The notes beneath the pieces were generated by a model. The model made no database searches. It saw only the letters and a list, made by a program, of their open reading frames with translations, and was not told the origin of the DNA. The position numbers were made by a program, and so were the translations under genes. From positions 1 through 64,000 of the forward strand of contig NZ_JACJOO010000048.1 of NCBI RefSeq assembly GCF_014695575.1: a DNA stretch of 64,000 bases, given 5' to 3'. Shown here in pieces: positions 7,689 to 16,996 of this stretch. The DNA is from Leptolyngbya sp. FACHB-8. Lineage in GTDB: Bacteria; Cyanobacteriota; Cyanobacteriia; Elainellales; Elainellaceae. Within the stretch, counting starts at the first letter, position 1. Each line of letters opens with the position of its first letter.

Positions 7689-8912
7689 ATGGTCGAGGGG
7701 GTGCAGGGTCGACGGATTCTGATCGGCGTTGGGGGAGGTATTGCAGCGTATAAAGTCTGCGAAGTGGTTTCAACACTCGCGAAAGCTGGGGCTGAAGTGC
7801 GCGTGGTGCTGACGGAAGGCGCGCAGCAGTTTATCACACCCCTGACAATGGCAACCTTGGCCCGACATCCGGCCTATACCGATGCCGATTTCTGGCGGCC
7901 CATCCACCATCGCCCTTTACACATTGAACTGGGGGAATGGGCTGAGGTCATGGCGATCGCCCCCCTTACTGCCAACACTCTGGGCAAGCTGGCCTATGGC
8001 TTGGCCGATAACCTGCTGACTAACGTAGTGTTGGCTTCTACCTGCCCCGTGCTGTTAGCCCCCGCCATGAACACGGATATGTGGCAGCAACATTCGGTGC
8101 AGCGTAACTGGACGTTAGTGCAGGAGGATCGCCGCTACCACTCCTTAAATCCGGGCGAGGGAATTTTGGCGTGCGATCGCGTCGGTTCAGGTCGTATGGC
8201 TGAACCCGCTGAGCTTCTATCAGCATTGGAGTCGTTGCTGTATACGAGGGGCGATCGCGATCTCACTGGAAAGCATCTGCTCATCAACACGGGAGGCACC
8301 CGAGAACACCTCGATCCCGTACGCTTCATCGGCAACCCTTCCACCGGCAAGATGGGTGTTGCTTTAGCTCAGGCTGCATTGCACCGGGGAGCCCGTGTCA
8401 CCCTCGTCCATAGCCCCATGGAGCCGAGCTTGTTGCAACCTGTTCAAGGGGCACGGCGGATTGCCACCTCTAGCGCTGCCGAAATGCACTGTGCCATGCT
8501 GGAGCATCAACCGGATGCCGACTGGATTGTGCTAGCCGCTGCCGTCGCGGATATGAAACCAGCTACTTACTCTGTCCACAAACTACCGAAAGCTGAAATC
8601 CCGGAAGCTTTGCCACTGGCTCCTGTGCCCGATATTGCCGCAGACTTGGGAGCTCACCGTTTACCCCACCAAAGATTGATCGGATTCGCCGCTCAGACGG
8701 GTGATATCGTGCCGCCGGCTCTGGATAAGTTGAAGCGCAAGAAGTTGGATGCGATCGCTGCTAACCCTGTCGATCTAGGAGAGGGGGGATTTGGGAGCGA
8801 TCGCAATCAAGCCGTTCTGCTGGATGCTAGCGGTCGCCAACAGGTTGTTCCCCTTAGTAGCAAACTCCAACTGGCCCACACCCTGTACGATTTCGTTTTA
8901 AGCCTTCCGTAA
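7689..8912 (+). CDS. coaBC: Bifunctional phosphopantothenoylcysteine decarboxylase / phosphopantothenate-cysteine ligase
   Basis: A 407-residue two-domain enzyme of coenzyme A synthesis. The N-terminal half is the flavoprotein CoaC ([19 protein letters not shown] with the conserved Asn, and a substrate-clamp cysteine at [11 protein letters not shown]). The C-terminal half is CoaB ([43 protein letters not shown]). It joins cysteine to 4-phosphopantothenate using CTP and then decarboxylates the product. Length is normal. The start at 7689 lies two bases after the DUF411 stop. It converges with ndhD, separated by a CTCAG-family element and a terminator. Confidence 0.96.
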   Translation: MVEGVQGRRILIGVGGGIAAYKVCEVVSTLAKAGAEVRVVLTEGAQQFITPLTMATLARHPAYTDADFWRPIHHRPLHIELGEWAEVMAIAPLTANTLGKLAYGLADNLLTNVVLASTCPVLLAPAMNTDMWQQHSVQRNWTLVQEDRRYHSLNPGEGILACDRVGSGRMAEPAELLSALESLLYTRGDRDLTGKHLLINTGGTREHLDPVRFIGNPSTGKMGVALAQAALHRGARVTLVHSPMEPSLLQPVQGARRIATSSAAEMHCAMLEHQPDADWIVLAAAVADMKPATYSVHKLPKAEIPEALPLAPVPDIAADLGAHRLPHQRLIGFAAQTGDIVPPALDKLKRKKLDAIAANPVDLGEGGFGSDRNQAVLLDASGRQQVVPLSSKLQLAHTLYDFVLSLP

Positions 8913-8997
8913 AACGGATAGTCAACTAATATGAGGCTGCACAGAACGTAGGGGTGGGTTGGGCAGGCCATTTGTGCCTGTGATGGTAATCTTTCAT

Positions 8998-9060
8998 TTT
9001 TGCATGCGCGTCGCGCACGCAAAAATAGGTGGTTCAGCTTATCCCAAATTGAGGTTAAAG
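8998..9060 (-). mobile_element. CTCAG-family palindromic element, partial copy
   Basis: Read on the minus strand it begins with the family end TAACCTCAATTTGGGATAAG (consensus TAACCTCAGTTCGGGATAAG), then a hairpin at 8998-9026 with triloop GTC closed by C:G and one mismatch per arm. The second hairpin and the right terminal repeat seen in the full copy at 29641 are missing. Confidence 0.75.
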
Positions 9061-9061
9061 A

Positions 9062-9101
9062 AAACTCCGGCAAATCCGATAAGGATTGCCGGAGTTTTTT
9101 C
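9062..9101. terminator. Bidirectional terminator between coaBC and ndhD
   Basis: AAAACTCCGGCAA and its complement form a 13-bp stem flanked by A-run and T-run on the two sides, the classic two-way intrinsic terminator for convergent genes. Confidence 0.85.
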
Positions 9102-9117
9102 AGAACTGGGTCAGGAA

Positions 9118-10722
9118 TTAGGACTGGCCTAAAACCGGAGCCCTCATAGGCTCTGCACTGGAGATTTCAGCAGGCTTGGTAGTATCTGCAAGCTCTCGAC
9201 CCGGAGTACTTGCAAAGGTTTCCTGCAACATGACTGTAATCTGCGTTGCGGTGGAATCGTAAAGTTGGGTCAGTAGCTTGGGATAAAAGCCAATTCCGAT
9301 GATGGGAATCAGTAGCGACGCGATGATGAACACTTCGCGGGGTTCGGCATCGATCAGCACTTCATGCTCTACCAATTCCTTGTTTTCAGGGCCGTAGAAG
9401 ATTTCCCGCAGCATCGACAGCAGATAGATGGGAGTCAGAATCACTCCAACCGCCGCCAGGATAATCATGATGACCTTGAAGGTCGTATCGTAGGCTGGGC
9501 TGGACGCAAAACCTACAAAAACCATCAGTTCAGCAATGAAGCCGCTCATGCCGGGTAGCGCCAGGGATGCCAGCGAACAGGTGGTAAACATGGCAAAGAT
9601 GCGCGGCATCTTGCGGCCAACACCACCCATTTCATCCAGGATTAGGGTGTGAGTGCGATCGTAGGTTGCCCCCACCAGGAAGAATAGACTGGCTCCAATC
9701 AAACCGTGAGACACCATTTGCAGCATCGCACCGCTCAGACCCAAATCCGTGAAGGAGGCAATCCCGATCAGCACAAAGCCCATGTGGGAGATAGATGAGT
9801 AAGCAATCTTCCGCTTCAGGTTGCGCTGAGCGAAGGAGGTGAGGGCGGCATAAATGATGTTGACGACCCCCAGAATTACGAGGATGGGCGCGAAGTACAC
9901 ATGGGCATCGGGTAACATCTGCACGTTCATGCGAATCAGGGCATAGCCGCCCATCTTCAACAGAATTCCAGCCAGCAACATGTGTACCGGGGCCGTAGCT
10001 TCACCGTGGGCATCAGGCAACCAGGTGTGAAGCGGAAAAATCGGTAACTTGACGCCATAGGCGACCAGGAAACCTGCGTAGACCAGAAGTTGAAACTTCA
10101 GTGGATAGTCCTTCGCCATCAAGGTCTGCATGTCGAAGGAGACGGTATCGCCATAGAAGGCCATCGCCAGGGCTGCGACCAGAATGAACAGGGAGCCACC
10201 AGCGGTATAGAGAATAAACTTGGTTGCCGCATACAGGCGCTTCTTCCCGCCCCAGATGGAGAGTAACAGGTAAACGGGGATCAGCTCTAACTCCCATACC
10301 AGGAAGAACAGCAGCATATCCTGAACTGCGAACACCGCAATCTGACCACCGTACATCGCCAGCATCAGGAAGTAGAACAGCTTCGGCTTCAGAGTGACGG
10401 GCCAGGATGCCAGGATTGCCAGCGTGCTGATGAAGGAGGTTAGCAGGATCAGTGGCATGGACAAGCCATCAGCCGCTACCGACCATCTCAAATCAATCTC
10501 GGGCAGCCACGTGTAGCTTTCCACCATCTGCATCCCCGAAATAGACGGGTTGTAGCGGTTGAAAAAGCCGTAAACCAGAATGGCAAAGTCTACCAAACCG
10601 ATGATCAGAGCGAACCAGCGGACGGTTTTGCCATCCTTGTCGGGAATGAAGGGGACAATCAGCGATGCCACAACGGGCAGCAGAATAACGGTTGTTAAGA
10701 AGGGAAATGTATCAATATTCAT
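9118..10722 (-). CDS. ndhD: NAD(P)H-quinone oxidoreductase subunit 4, NdhD1 type
   Basis: A 534-residue polytopic membrane protein with about 14 helices and the antiporter-like core of the complex I ND4/NuoM family ([61 protein letters not shown]). It is a proton-pumping arm subunit of the thylakoid NDH-1 complex, which uses ferredoxin electrons for cyclic flow and respiration. The key glutamate and lysines are present. It lies 144 bases downstream of ndhF on the same strand, the usual ndhF1-ndhD1 order, so I call it the D1 form. Only a polar tail of about 40 residues looks variable. Confidence 0.95.
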   Translation of the reverse strand: MNIDTFPFLTTVILLPVVASLIVPFIPDKDGKTVRWFALIIGLVDFAILVYGFFNRYNPSISGMQMVESYTWLPEIDLRWSVAADGLSMPLILLTSFISTLAILASWPVTLKPKLFYFLMLAMYGGQIAVFAVQDMLLFFLVWELELIPVYLLLSIWGGKKRLYAATKFILYTAGGSLFILVAALAMAFYGDTVSFDMQTLMAKDYPLKFQLLVYAGFLVAYGVKLPIFPLHTWLPDAHGEATAPVHMLLAGILLKMGGYALIRMNVQMLPDAHVYFAPILVILGVVNIIYAALTSFAQRNLKRKIAYSSISHMGFVLIGIASFTDLGLSGAMLQMVSHGLIGASLFFLVGATYDRTHTLILDEMGGVGRKMPRIFAMFTTCSLASLALPGMSGFIAELMVFVGFASSPAYDTTFKVIMIILAAVGVILTPIYLLSMLREIFYGPENKELVEHEVLIDAEPREVFIIASLLIPIIGIGFYPKLLTQLYDSTATQITVMLQETFASTPGRELADTTKPAEISSAEPMRAPVLGQS

Positions 10723-10798
10723 TGGGCTTCTCGTATCAAGAGGATTTCTATTAAGGCTTTATCGAAGTTGCGGACAAGCCGCTAAGCCCGAGGGAAAA

Positions 10799-10845
10799 GG
10801 GAGATGGCGCAATGATACGTGCCCTACAAAGAGCAACCATCTCCC
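10799..10845. repeat. Inverted repeat between ndhF and ndhD
   Basis: GGGAGATGG at 10799-10807 and its complement at 10837-10845 could pair across a 29-base loop in the ndhF-ndhD spacer. It may partly attenuate or process the dicistronic message; it is not a canonical terminator. Confidence 0.4.
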
Positions 10846-10866
10846 CATAGCCCTGATGGATTTACA

Positions 10867-12951
10867 TCAGGTCACTCCTGAAACCAGTACCAGGCCCAAA
10901 ACAGCCCCAAACACAATTAGGGCATAGAATTGAACTCGGCCATTTTCCAGGTACTTCAGTGCTTCCCCGGTCACCAGGGTAACGAAGCCCGTCAGGTTTA
11001 CTACCCCATCCACGATCCGTACGTCTACTTCCAGCACTTGCTTGGCCAGACGACGGCTCCCCTGGACAAACAGCACTTCGTAAATATCGTCGATGTACCA
11101 CTTGTTAAGGGAGAGACGGTAGAGAGCGGGGATCTTTTGGGCGATCGCCCCCGGATCGATCACATGGCGCGAGTACATCAGCACCGCCAGGCTAATCCCA
11201 ATTAAGGCAATACCCACTGAGCTTCCACCCATCGTCAGGAACTCGCCCCACTCGAAATCTTCGGGTATCCCAAAGGAGGTCACCGCTTCCACCACCTCAC
11301 CAGGTGGGTGAATGAAGGCTTCAAAGTAGTTACCGAATGGTGTTCCAACGAAACCGATCAGGATGGAGGGAATCGCCAGGATTACGAGTGGCAGGGTCAT
11401 CGTGATGGGCGACTCGTGGGGTGAATCACTGTGATGCTCATCGTGATGATCGGCTTCTTCTGAGGGGTACTCAGCCGTCAGCTCTTGAGGGTTCATAGCG
11501 CCGGGACCAAAGGCCAGGCCCATACGCTGCAGCTTCTCAGCCTTCAGCATCCGCTTGACATCGCCATCCTTACCCCGAAATGGCCCCTCAAAGGTCATGA
11601 GGTACATCCGGAACATATAGAACGCGGTAACACCAGCGGTCAGATAACCGACTGCCCACAGACCCGGGTTGACATGGAAAGTAGCGCCGAGGATCTCGTC
11701 CTTCGACCAGAAACCGGCGAAGGGAGGAATCCCACTGATGGCGAGGGTACCAATCAGGAAGGTAATGGCCGTGATGGGCATATACTTCCGCAAGCCGCCC
11801 ATCAGTCGCATGTCTTGAGCGTAGGTAGCGTCGTGGCCGACGACCCCCTCCATCCCGTGAATCACGGAACCGGAACCCAGGAACAGCATCGCCTTAAAGT
11901 AGGCGTGGGTCATCAGGTGGAACAGACCAGCCCCATAGGCACCAGCTCCCATCGCCATGACCATGTAGCCCAGCTGAGACATGGTGGAGTAGGCCAAGCC
12001 CTTCTTAATATCGTTTTGCGTGATAGCAATGCTTGCTCCCAGGAATGCTGTGAAAGCGCCTGTCCAAGCCACAATATTCATGGCATCAGGAAGCGCTTCA
12101 AACATGGGGAACATACGGGCGATCAGGAAGACCCCAGCAGCCACCATCGTCGCGGCGTGGATCAGGGCGGAGATGGGGGTAGGACCTTCCATCGCATCGG
12201 GCAGCCACACATGGAGGGGGAACTGCGCCGACTTCGCCACTGGCCCTAGGAATACCAGGATGGCAAAGAAGCCTGCTAATCCAGCACTAAGGGCTCCGCT
12301 ACTGACAAGTTCTTCGAAGCGTTCGCCAATCACGTTGAACTCGAAGCTGCCCGTTGCCCAATAGAGGGCCAGCATACCGAGCAATAGACCAAAGTCACCA
12401 ACTCGGTTGGTCACAAAGGCTTTTTGGCAGGCATCGGCAGCGGCCTTACGGTCATACCAGAACCCGATCAGCAGGTAGGAACACATCCCCACTAGTTCCC
12501 AAAACACATAAACCTGAACCAGGTTAGGGCTAACTACCAGGCCCAGCATGGAGGAACTGAATAGGCTGAGATATGCGTAAAACCGAACATAGCCGGGGTC
12601 ATGGGCCATGTAGCCGTCAGTGTAGATCATCACCAGGAAGGCTACCGTGGTTACGATCACCAGCATGAGGGAGGTCAGGTGATCGACGGTATAACCCATT
12701 GCCAGGTGAAAGTCTCCGGCGGAGGCCCAGTCAATGTATTGAGTAAAGGTTGGGTGCCCTTGAATCTGGCTCCATAGGAGAGCAAAGGAGAGCACCATCG
12801 CTGTTCCCGTCAACGAGACGATGAACGTGGAACTGAGCGATCGCAACTTTGAGGTGAATTTTCCGTAGGAGATAAGTCCTAAACCCAGCACCATAGCACC
12901 CGCTAGTGGCAGGGTGGGAATGAGCCAGGCTAATTGGTACAGGGAATCCAT
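10867..12951 (-). CDS. ndhF: NAD(P)H-quinone oxidoreductase subunit 5, NdhF1 type
   Basis: A 694-residue ND5/NuoL-type antiporter-like subunit with about 16 helices (WELVGMCSYLLIGFWYDR, PLHVWLPDAMEGPTPISALIHAATMVAAG, TQNDIKKGLAYSTMSQLGYM) and a C-terminal extension with a long lateral helix. A His-rich soluble loop (DHHDEHHSDSPHE) lies near residue 490. It pumps protons as the distal subunit of the thylakoid NDH-1 complex. It precedes ndhD in what is probably an operon. Length is normal for cyanobacterial NdhF1. Confidence 0.96.
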   Translation of the reverse strand: MDSLYQLAWLIPTLPLAGAMVLGLGLISYGKFTSKLRSLSSTFIVSLTGTAMVLSFALLWSQIQGHPTFTQYIDWASAGDFHLAMGYTVDHLTSLMLVIVTTVAFLVMIYTDGYMAHDPGYVRFYAYLSLFSSSMLGLVVSPNLVQVYVFWELVGMCSYLLIGFWYDRKAAADACQKAFVTNRVGDFGLLLGMLALYWATGSFEFNVIGERFEELVSSGALSAGLAGFFAILVFLGPVAKSAQFPLHVWLPDAMEGPTPISALIHAATMVAAGVFLIARMFPMFEALPDAMNIVAWTGAFTAFLGASIAITQNDIKKGLAYSTMSQLGYMVMAMGAGAYGAGLFHLMTHAYFKAMLFLGSGSVIHGMEGVVGHDATYAQDMRLMGGLRKYMPITAITFLIGTLAISGIPPFAGFWSKDEILGATFHVNPGLWAVGYLTAGVTAFYMFRMYLMTFEGPFRGKDGDVKRMLKAEKLQRMGLAFGPGAMNPQELTAEYPSEEADHHDEHHSDSPHESPITMTLPLVILAIPSILIGFVGTPFGNYFEAFIHPPGEVVEAVTSFGIPEDFEWGEFLTMGGSSVGIALIGISLAVLMYSRHVIDPGAIAQKIPALYRLSLNKWYIDDIYEVLFVQGSRRLAKQVLEVDVRIVDGVVNLTGFVTLVTGEALKYLENGRVQFYALIVFGAVLGLVLVSGVT

Positions 12952-13296
12952 AGCGGGTTTCTACTTGTTGCAACTTCGATGAAGTCGGGTTAGGGTGCCC
13001 ACTTCAATTTTCTTAATTTGATTCAACAAAACCGTCTACATTTTGGCACAGCTTCGGTAACGTCATATCCCTATCCAAAGCAGGCTTTATCTATAGATTC
13101 AGATAGGGGAAAACGTAGTAGTGTTCATACTTCCAGCATTGTGTCGGATAGCTATGGTATCAATAGTGCCGAGTCACACAGTCTGATCGAGCTTTGACAA
13201 CATTTAAGGTTTTAACTAGGTTTGTGGCCTTATCTATAGAGAAATGATCAGCGTTTGAGAAAAAATAGTTTTAGAACCCAATACTTCTGCTTCACA
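12952..13296. promoter_or_regulatory. Divergent promoter region of ndhF and cysE
   Basis: The ndhF and cysE promoters must lie here or nearby. The 11-mer TTATCTATAGA occurs twice in the same orientation (13087-13097 and 13230-13240), 143 bases apart, and could be a regulator site; this is a guess. No further RNA feature is visible. Confidence 0.4.
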
Positions 13297-13345
13297 CTAT
13301 TTAGGAAATGTGTGCAGTAATGAGCTACACACATTTCCTAAATAG
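13297..13345. repeat. 18-bp-arm palindrome between divergent ndhF and cysE
   Basis: Arms 13297-13314 and 13328-13345 are perfect, with a 13-base loop. Its place upstream of both genes rules out a role as their terminator. Confidence 0.85.
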
Positions 13346-13500
13346 GGCTTTGGCTTACCGCTTTGTCGAGTTACATCGAGAGTTCAAGGCATTTTTGTTG
13401 TATAGGGTGTGCTTTGCGCAGCATACACAACAAGATCCAGGTTCGAGACGATGACCATCGCCCAGTCGGGTTATCCAGAGAATTCACAGTGGGCGGTAAG

Positions 13501-14328
13501 ATGAAAAATGAATTTATTTCGAGTCCTTGCACCGACCCGAGGGATAAGCCCGTGCTCAAAACCCTGGTTGAAGATTTTCGCATCATTTTTGATCGTGACC
13601 CTGCGGCCCGCAACTGGTTAGAAGTTTTGGTCTGCTATCCAGGGCTACAAGCGCTGGTGCTCTATCGCTTCGCCCACTTTCTTAATCGGCTTCACCTACC
13701 CTTTATTCCACGCCTGATTTCCCATCTAGCCCGATTTCTAACCGGAATTGAAATCCACCCTGGTGCCACCATCGGCCGGGGCGTTTTCATTGATCACGGT
13801 ATGGGGGTCGTTATTGGGGAAACGGCGATCGTCGGAGATTACGCCCTGATCTACCAGGGGGTGACCCTGGGTGGTACGGGTAAGCAAAGTGGCAAACGCC
13901 ACCCAACCTTAGGAGAAAACGTTGTCGTCGGTGCTGGGGCAAAGGTGCTCGGCAATATCACCGTAGGCGATAACGTTCGGATTGGGGCTGGTTCCGTGGT
14001 GCTGCGGGATGTCCCCTCGGATTGCACCGTTGTCGGCGTGCCTGGTCGCATCGTGTATCGTTCTGGTGTCCGTGTGAACCCTTTGGAGCATGGAAGTTTA
14101 CCTGACTCTGAGGCCCAAGTCATTCGAATGCTAGTCGATCGGATTGAGGCTCTAGAAAATCAAGTAACGTCTCTACAGGACGTTCGCGCTGGTGTACCTG
14201 CGTTGGCACTTGCTGTTTCGGATGATCCTCAACCTGAGTTGATAGAGGCTTCTAAAGTAGCCGAAGCTGAGTCTTGCCGTTTGCGCGATCGCGTCATTGA
14301 AGAGTTCTTGAACGGTTCAGGAATCTAA
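13501..14328 (+). CDS. cysE: Serine O-acetyltransferase
   Basis: A 275-residue protein from this start. The N-terminal helical SAT domain (about 15-85) is followed by left-handed beta-helix hexapeptide repeats ([20 protein letters not shown], the active-site His in [28 protein letters not shown]), and a C-terminal coiled-coil tail. It makes O-acetylserine from serine and acetyl-CoA, the first step of cysteine synthesis. An in-frame ATG at 13363 would add 46 residues unlike any SAT; the ATG at 13501 after GGGCGGTAAG fits the family better. The 60-residue tail after the beta-helix is longer than in E. coli CysE. Confidence 0.92.
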   Translation: MKNEFISSPCTDPRDKPVLKTLVEDFRIIFDRDPAARNWLEVLVCYPGLQALVLYRFAHFLNRLHLPFIPRLISHLARFLTGIEIHPGATIGRGVFIDHGMGVVIGETAIVGDYALIYQGVTLGGTGKQSGKRHPTLGENVVVGAGAKVLGNITVGDNVRIGAGSVVLRDVPSDCTVVGVPGRIVYRSGVRVNPLEHGSLPDSEAQVIRMLVDRIEALENQVTSLQDVRAGVPALALAVSDDPQPELIEASKVAEAESCRLRDRVIEEFLNGSGI

Positions 14329-14349
14329 TCTTCTAGACATAGCACCAGG

Positions 14350-14389
14350 AGGGGGATCGATTGCTGAACAATCGATCCCCCTTCTTTTC
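14350..14389 (+). terminator. Intrinsic terminator of cysE
   Basis: A 13-bp stem (AGGGGGATCGATT and complement) with a 7-base loop followed by a T-rich run, about 22 bases after the cysE stop. Confidence 0.88.
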
Positions 14390-14734
14390 TTAATAGGACT
14401 GCCGCATTTTTATTGGGTTTGATGGGTGCAACACACTACACCTGATAAGAACGTACTAACTGCATCAAATCTGCATAAATCCTACTCAATAAATTTAGGT
14501 TTTGATCAGATTTAAAGTGCTTGAAGTCGCTACTGTCTTAAGGCTGAAATCTCTCGGAAAAATCTCAAAAAAACACCTGATTAGAATTAGTTAAAACTGT
14601 AAAAATCTTATGTAAACCGCATGGAAACTCAAAGCTAAAAGGCTATAATTAGATTAAGCAATTTGTATCTTTTGCTACATTTAATTGCTTTTTGTGACGT
14701 TTTACTTCGTTGCTCTCAGGTGGGAAATGGCTCT

Positions 14735-14878
14735 ATGAATCGTCAATCTGAAAAGTCTGCGCAATCCTCTTCACAGTCTCCTATGCAGACCCCCAATGAG
14801 GGGCCTGAGTTTGAGCAGTGGGCTGTGGCAGTTAAGCGACAAATGATTGCATCCTTAAAGCGCAAAGGGATTTCGTAA
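14735..14878 (+). CDS. Small hypothetical protein, 47 aa
   Basis: A short polar protein beginning MNRQSEKSAQ, with a Ser/Gln-rich N-terminus and a helical end (FEQWAVAVKRQMIASLKRKG). The frame is open from 14663, but the extra 24 residues are hydrophobic and unlike the rest. The ATG at 14735 lies 11 bases after the purine-rich AGGTGGGAAA. Its reality is supported by a strong terminator at 14998-15024. I infer a small cyanobacterial protein of unknown role; the amphipathic C-terminal helix suggests binding to a protein or membrane surface. Confidence 0.6.
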   Translation: MNRQSEKSAQSSSQSPMQTPNEGPEFEQWAVAVKRQMIASLKRKGIS

Positions 14879-14997
14879 GGGGTTTGGCCTTGCCGTCCCC
14901 CAGTCCGTACTTCAGGCGAAAGGAGTTTCAGTCATGCCCCCATTGGGCTGAAGCGATCGCATAACTTCCAAATTTAAAATTTATCTACTAATCCATT

Positions 14998-15024
14998 CCA
15001 GGCCATCAGGTCTGGCTTTTTTTT
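14998..15024 (+). terminator. Intrinsic terminator with T8 tract
   Basis: CCAGGCC-ATCA-GGTCTGG stem followed by eight T residues. It ends the transcript of the small gene at 14735. Confidence 0.85.
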
Positions 15025-15035
15025 AAGACCTCAAA

Positions 15036-15053
15036 TAACCTCAGTGCAGGTTA
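15036..15053. repeat. Joined ends resembling the CTCAG element (possible remnant)
   Basis: TAACCTCAG-TG-CAGGTTA reads like the left and right terminal repeats of the CTCAG family with the whole interior missing. It may be a deletion or excision remnant, or chance. Confidence 0.35.
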
Positions 15054-15099
15054 AGGGCCTTTTCGAGGGAGACGCTAGACACGCCTTGAAAAGGTCCTT
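15053..15099. repeat. Imperfect hairpin, 15-bp arms
   Basis: AAGGGCCTTTTCGAG pairs with a near-complement at 15085-15099. The CTTTTCGAG part recalls the second hairpin of the CTCAG family, so it may be a decayed piece of one. Confidence 0.5.
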
Positions 15100-15103
15100 G
15101 CCT

Positions 15104-15209
15104 TTAGGAGGTTTCTGCATAAGAATTTACCCAGAATGTTGGTGCTTTGCCCGCGAAGCGGGCAAAGCACCAACATTCTGGGGGTAATTTCATTACTGGA
15201 AATCTCCTT
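15104..15209. repeat. 106-bp palindromic element, copy 2
   Basis: The inverted copy of 1-106. Perfect arms 15130-15154 and 15158-15182 with triloop GAA closed by C:G. All bases outside the loop match the reverse complement of copy 1; only the loop orientation differs. Its right edge overlaps the TAA stop codon of the DUF58 gene. Confidence 0.92.
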
Positions 15210-16356
15210 AGTTTAAAGAAGCTTGTAATTGGGTTGTTAAAGGTTCATCCGGCACAATAATTCGCCCATGGGCTGTCTGGTTAGGTAACGCAGTCTGGCC
15301 GTTCTGGGGCCAAAGTAACCAGCGGCTACCCGTTGGGAGATTGCTGAGGCGATCGCTTTTCTGCGTCATCCAGATAATTGGCACTCCCGGAAGCAAAGGG
15401 CTACGAGGATTTTGCCCTGGCATTACAGCGGCTAAAGTTTCTAATACGGGGCGATCGCCTCGCACGACTCCACTCTCGGCTGTCCAGATGCTAACCGGCA
15501 ACTTCTGTCGCAACCCATAGAAGTAGAGGGAAGCCGCCGCAATGACTGCTTGCTCAAAGGCTTCAGCATCCCAGGCGATCGCACTATCCAGCCCCAAGAC
15601 CACTTCTTGTCCACCCGTAAATAGCTCCAGTTCCCGCACCCGAAGCTCTCCATAACGCGCACTGGTGCGCCAGTGAATGAGCCGGGTTGAGTCACCCCAA
15701 CGGTAAGGCCGTAACGTGCGGGTAACACCCTCTGATGCTCCCTGAGCCTGAATAGGGCTTTGAACCGTCGCGCTGGCTTCGCGGCCCAACTCATCTACAA
15801 GGGGGCAACGGCTCAGCGGTAGTACGGTTGGGTACACCACTACAGAAGCCCGAACCTGTTCCTGTCGTCGGCTCCAGAACAATCCCAGGGGAGCCGCCGT
15901 CCGCAACACCACTCCCTGCCAGTGATACAGACCACGCTGCTGCGCGACGTGAGATTGTCGCCAGTGGTAAGCTCCCCGAGCCGGGATGCGTTCAATGGCG
16001 GCTTCATGGGTTCCTCCCAACCCTCGAGGCCGCAAATCCTGCACCTGAAGCAAAAGTTGGGGACGGGGGCGGGGATTGTGAATTTCCAATTCTAGGGTGA
16101 GGGTATCGCCGACACTGATGGGGTCGTTGGGAATGCGGGTGATGTGGAGCGATCGCAGCGATCGCCCCGGCTGGGTCACTCCAACAGTCAGCAGGGCCAG
16201 CATGACTCCGCTAATCGCATAGAGCCAGCCAGCCATGGTATTGGTTGCGGCCACAAAGAAGAAAATTGCCAGACTTAGCATGACCCATCCACTGTAGGCG
16301 GGTGCAACCCAACGGTACTCAAGCCAGGTTTGAAAGCGAACAAAAAAAGCTGGCAT
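15208..16356 (-). CDS. DUF58 domain protein
   Basis: A 382-residue protein with two N-terminal membrane helices (about 20-60), a linker rich in Pro/Arg, and the DUF58 motif RPYRWGDSTRLIHWRTSARYG style segment near residues 220-245, followed by a von Willebrand factor A-like domain starting LGLDSAIAWD. DUF58 proteins usually accompany MoxR-type AAA ATPases and act in assembling or inserting enzymes; no MoxR gene is adjacent here. The stop codon touches the 106-bp palindromic element. Function is otherwise unknown. Confidence 0.85.
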   Translation of the reverse strand: MPAFFVRFQTWLEYRWVAPAYSGWVMLSLAIFFFVAATNTMAGWLYAISGVMLALLTVGVTQPGRSLRSLHITRIPNDPISVGDTLTLELEIHNPRPRPQLLLQVQDLRPRGLGGTHEAAIERIPARGAYHWRQSHVAQQRGLYHWQGVVLRTAAPLGLFWSRRQEQVRASVVVYPTVLPLSRCPLVDELGREASATVQSPIQAQGASEGVTRTLRPYRWGDSTRLIHWRTSARYGELRVRELELFTGGQEVVLGLDSAIAWDAEAFEQAVIAAASLYFYGLRQKLPVSIWTAESGVVRGDRPVLETLAAVMPGQNPRSPLLPGVPIIWMTQKSDRLSNLPTGSRWLLWPQNGQTALPNQTAHGRIIVPDEPLTTQLQASLN

Positions 16357-16487
16357 AGGGTTCAGACTTCGGGATGAGGTATAGCTTCATTCAAGCAAGG
16401 CGGGCACCCATTCGCCCAGGACAAGGTAGAGGAGAATTTGCGATCGACTCATACGAAGTCTGAGCCCTATGCCTTTGGGAGGCAAGC

Positions 16488-16493
16488 TATAAT
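16488..16493 (+). promoter_or_regulatory. Probable -10 box TATAAT
   Basis: A perfect TATAAT about 40 bases before the chosen ATG at 16532. Transcription would begin near 16500, which makes the alternative ATG at 16502 nearly leaderless and so less likely. No good -35 is seen. Confidence 0.5.
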
Positions 16494-16531
16494 TTGGGCT
16501 GATGCCATCACATAAACTCTTTGTTATTTTT

Positions 16532-16864
16532 ATGGACAACCCTCTCGTTCATGCATTTTTTATTGGTCGTGCCCTGGCAGAATCTATCGCCCAGCAGGCT
16601 GAATCTACACTGAGCGATGTCCTCAGCGATCTGGGCAAATTTGATGCAGAACAACGGGAGCGGCTGCGGCAGTTTACAGAGCAGGTGCTTGAAAAAGCCC
16701 GGCAAGATGAAGAAGCTGCTATGCAAGGACGACCTGCCTCTACTGCAACATCTACTTCTTCCGGTGGAGCCTCATCCGATTTGCAGACCATGATCGATGA
16801 ACTTCGGGCTGAGATTGCCGAGTTACGCACTGAGTTGCAGCGCTACCGTAACCGCACCCTTTAA
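16532..16864 (+). CDS. Conserved cyanobacterial small protein with coiled coil, 110 aa
   Basis: Starts MDNPLVHAFF. The first 25 residues form a hydrophobic helix, residues 30-70 are a charged helix, then a Ser/Thr linker and a C-terminal coiled coil (LQTMIDELRAEIAELRTELQRY). It resembles a DUF6825-type family seen with thylakoid proteins, from memory and with moderate certainty. The longer frame from 16502 adds ten residues and is disfavoured by the TATAAT position. It lies upstream of the ABC1 kinase gene, with a 132-base gap. Confidence 0.65.
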   Translation: MDNPLVHAFFIGRALAESIAQQAESTLSDVLSDLGKFDAEQRERLRQFTEQVLEKARQDEEAAMQGRPASTATSTSSGGASSDLQTMIDELRAEIAELRTELQRYRNRTL

Positions 16865-16996
16865 ACTGGAAATCACGGTCATTTTATGACCATAGGGCGA
16901 ATCAAGTTACTCGTTCTCATTTACATCCTCCGGATTGTAGTTGACGTTCGTTTCATCTCCTTGTTTGTTGTTGAGTAGTGCTGAGCAAAGAACTGC

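Noticed and set aside
13363-13500. N-terminal extension of cysE from ATG 13363
   Set aside because: The 46 residues do not resemble serine acetyltransferases, and ATG 13501 has a better ribosome site.
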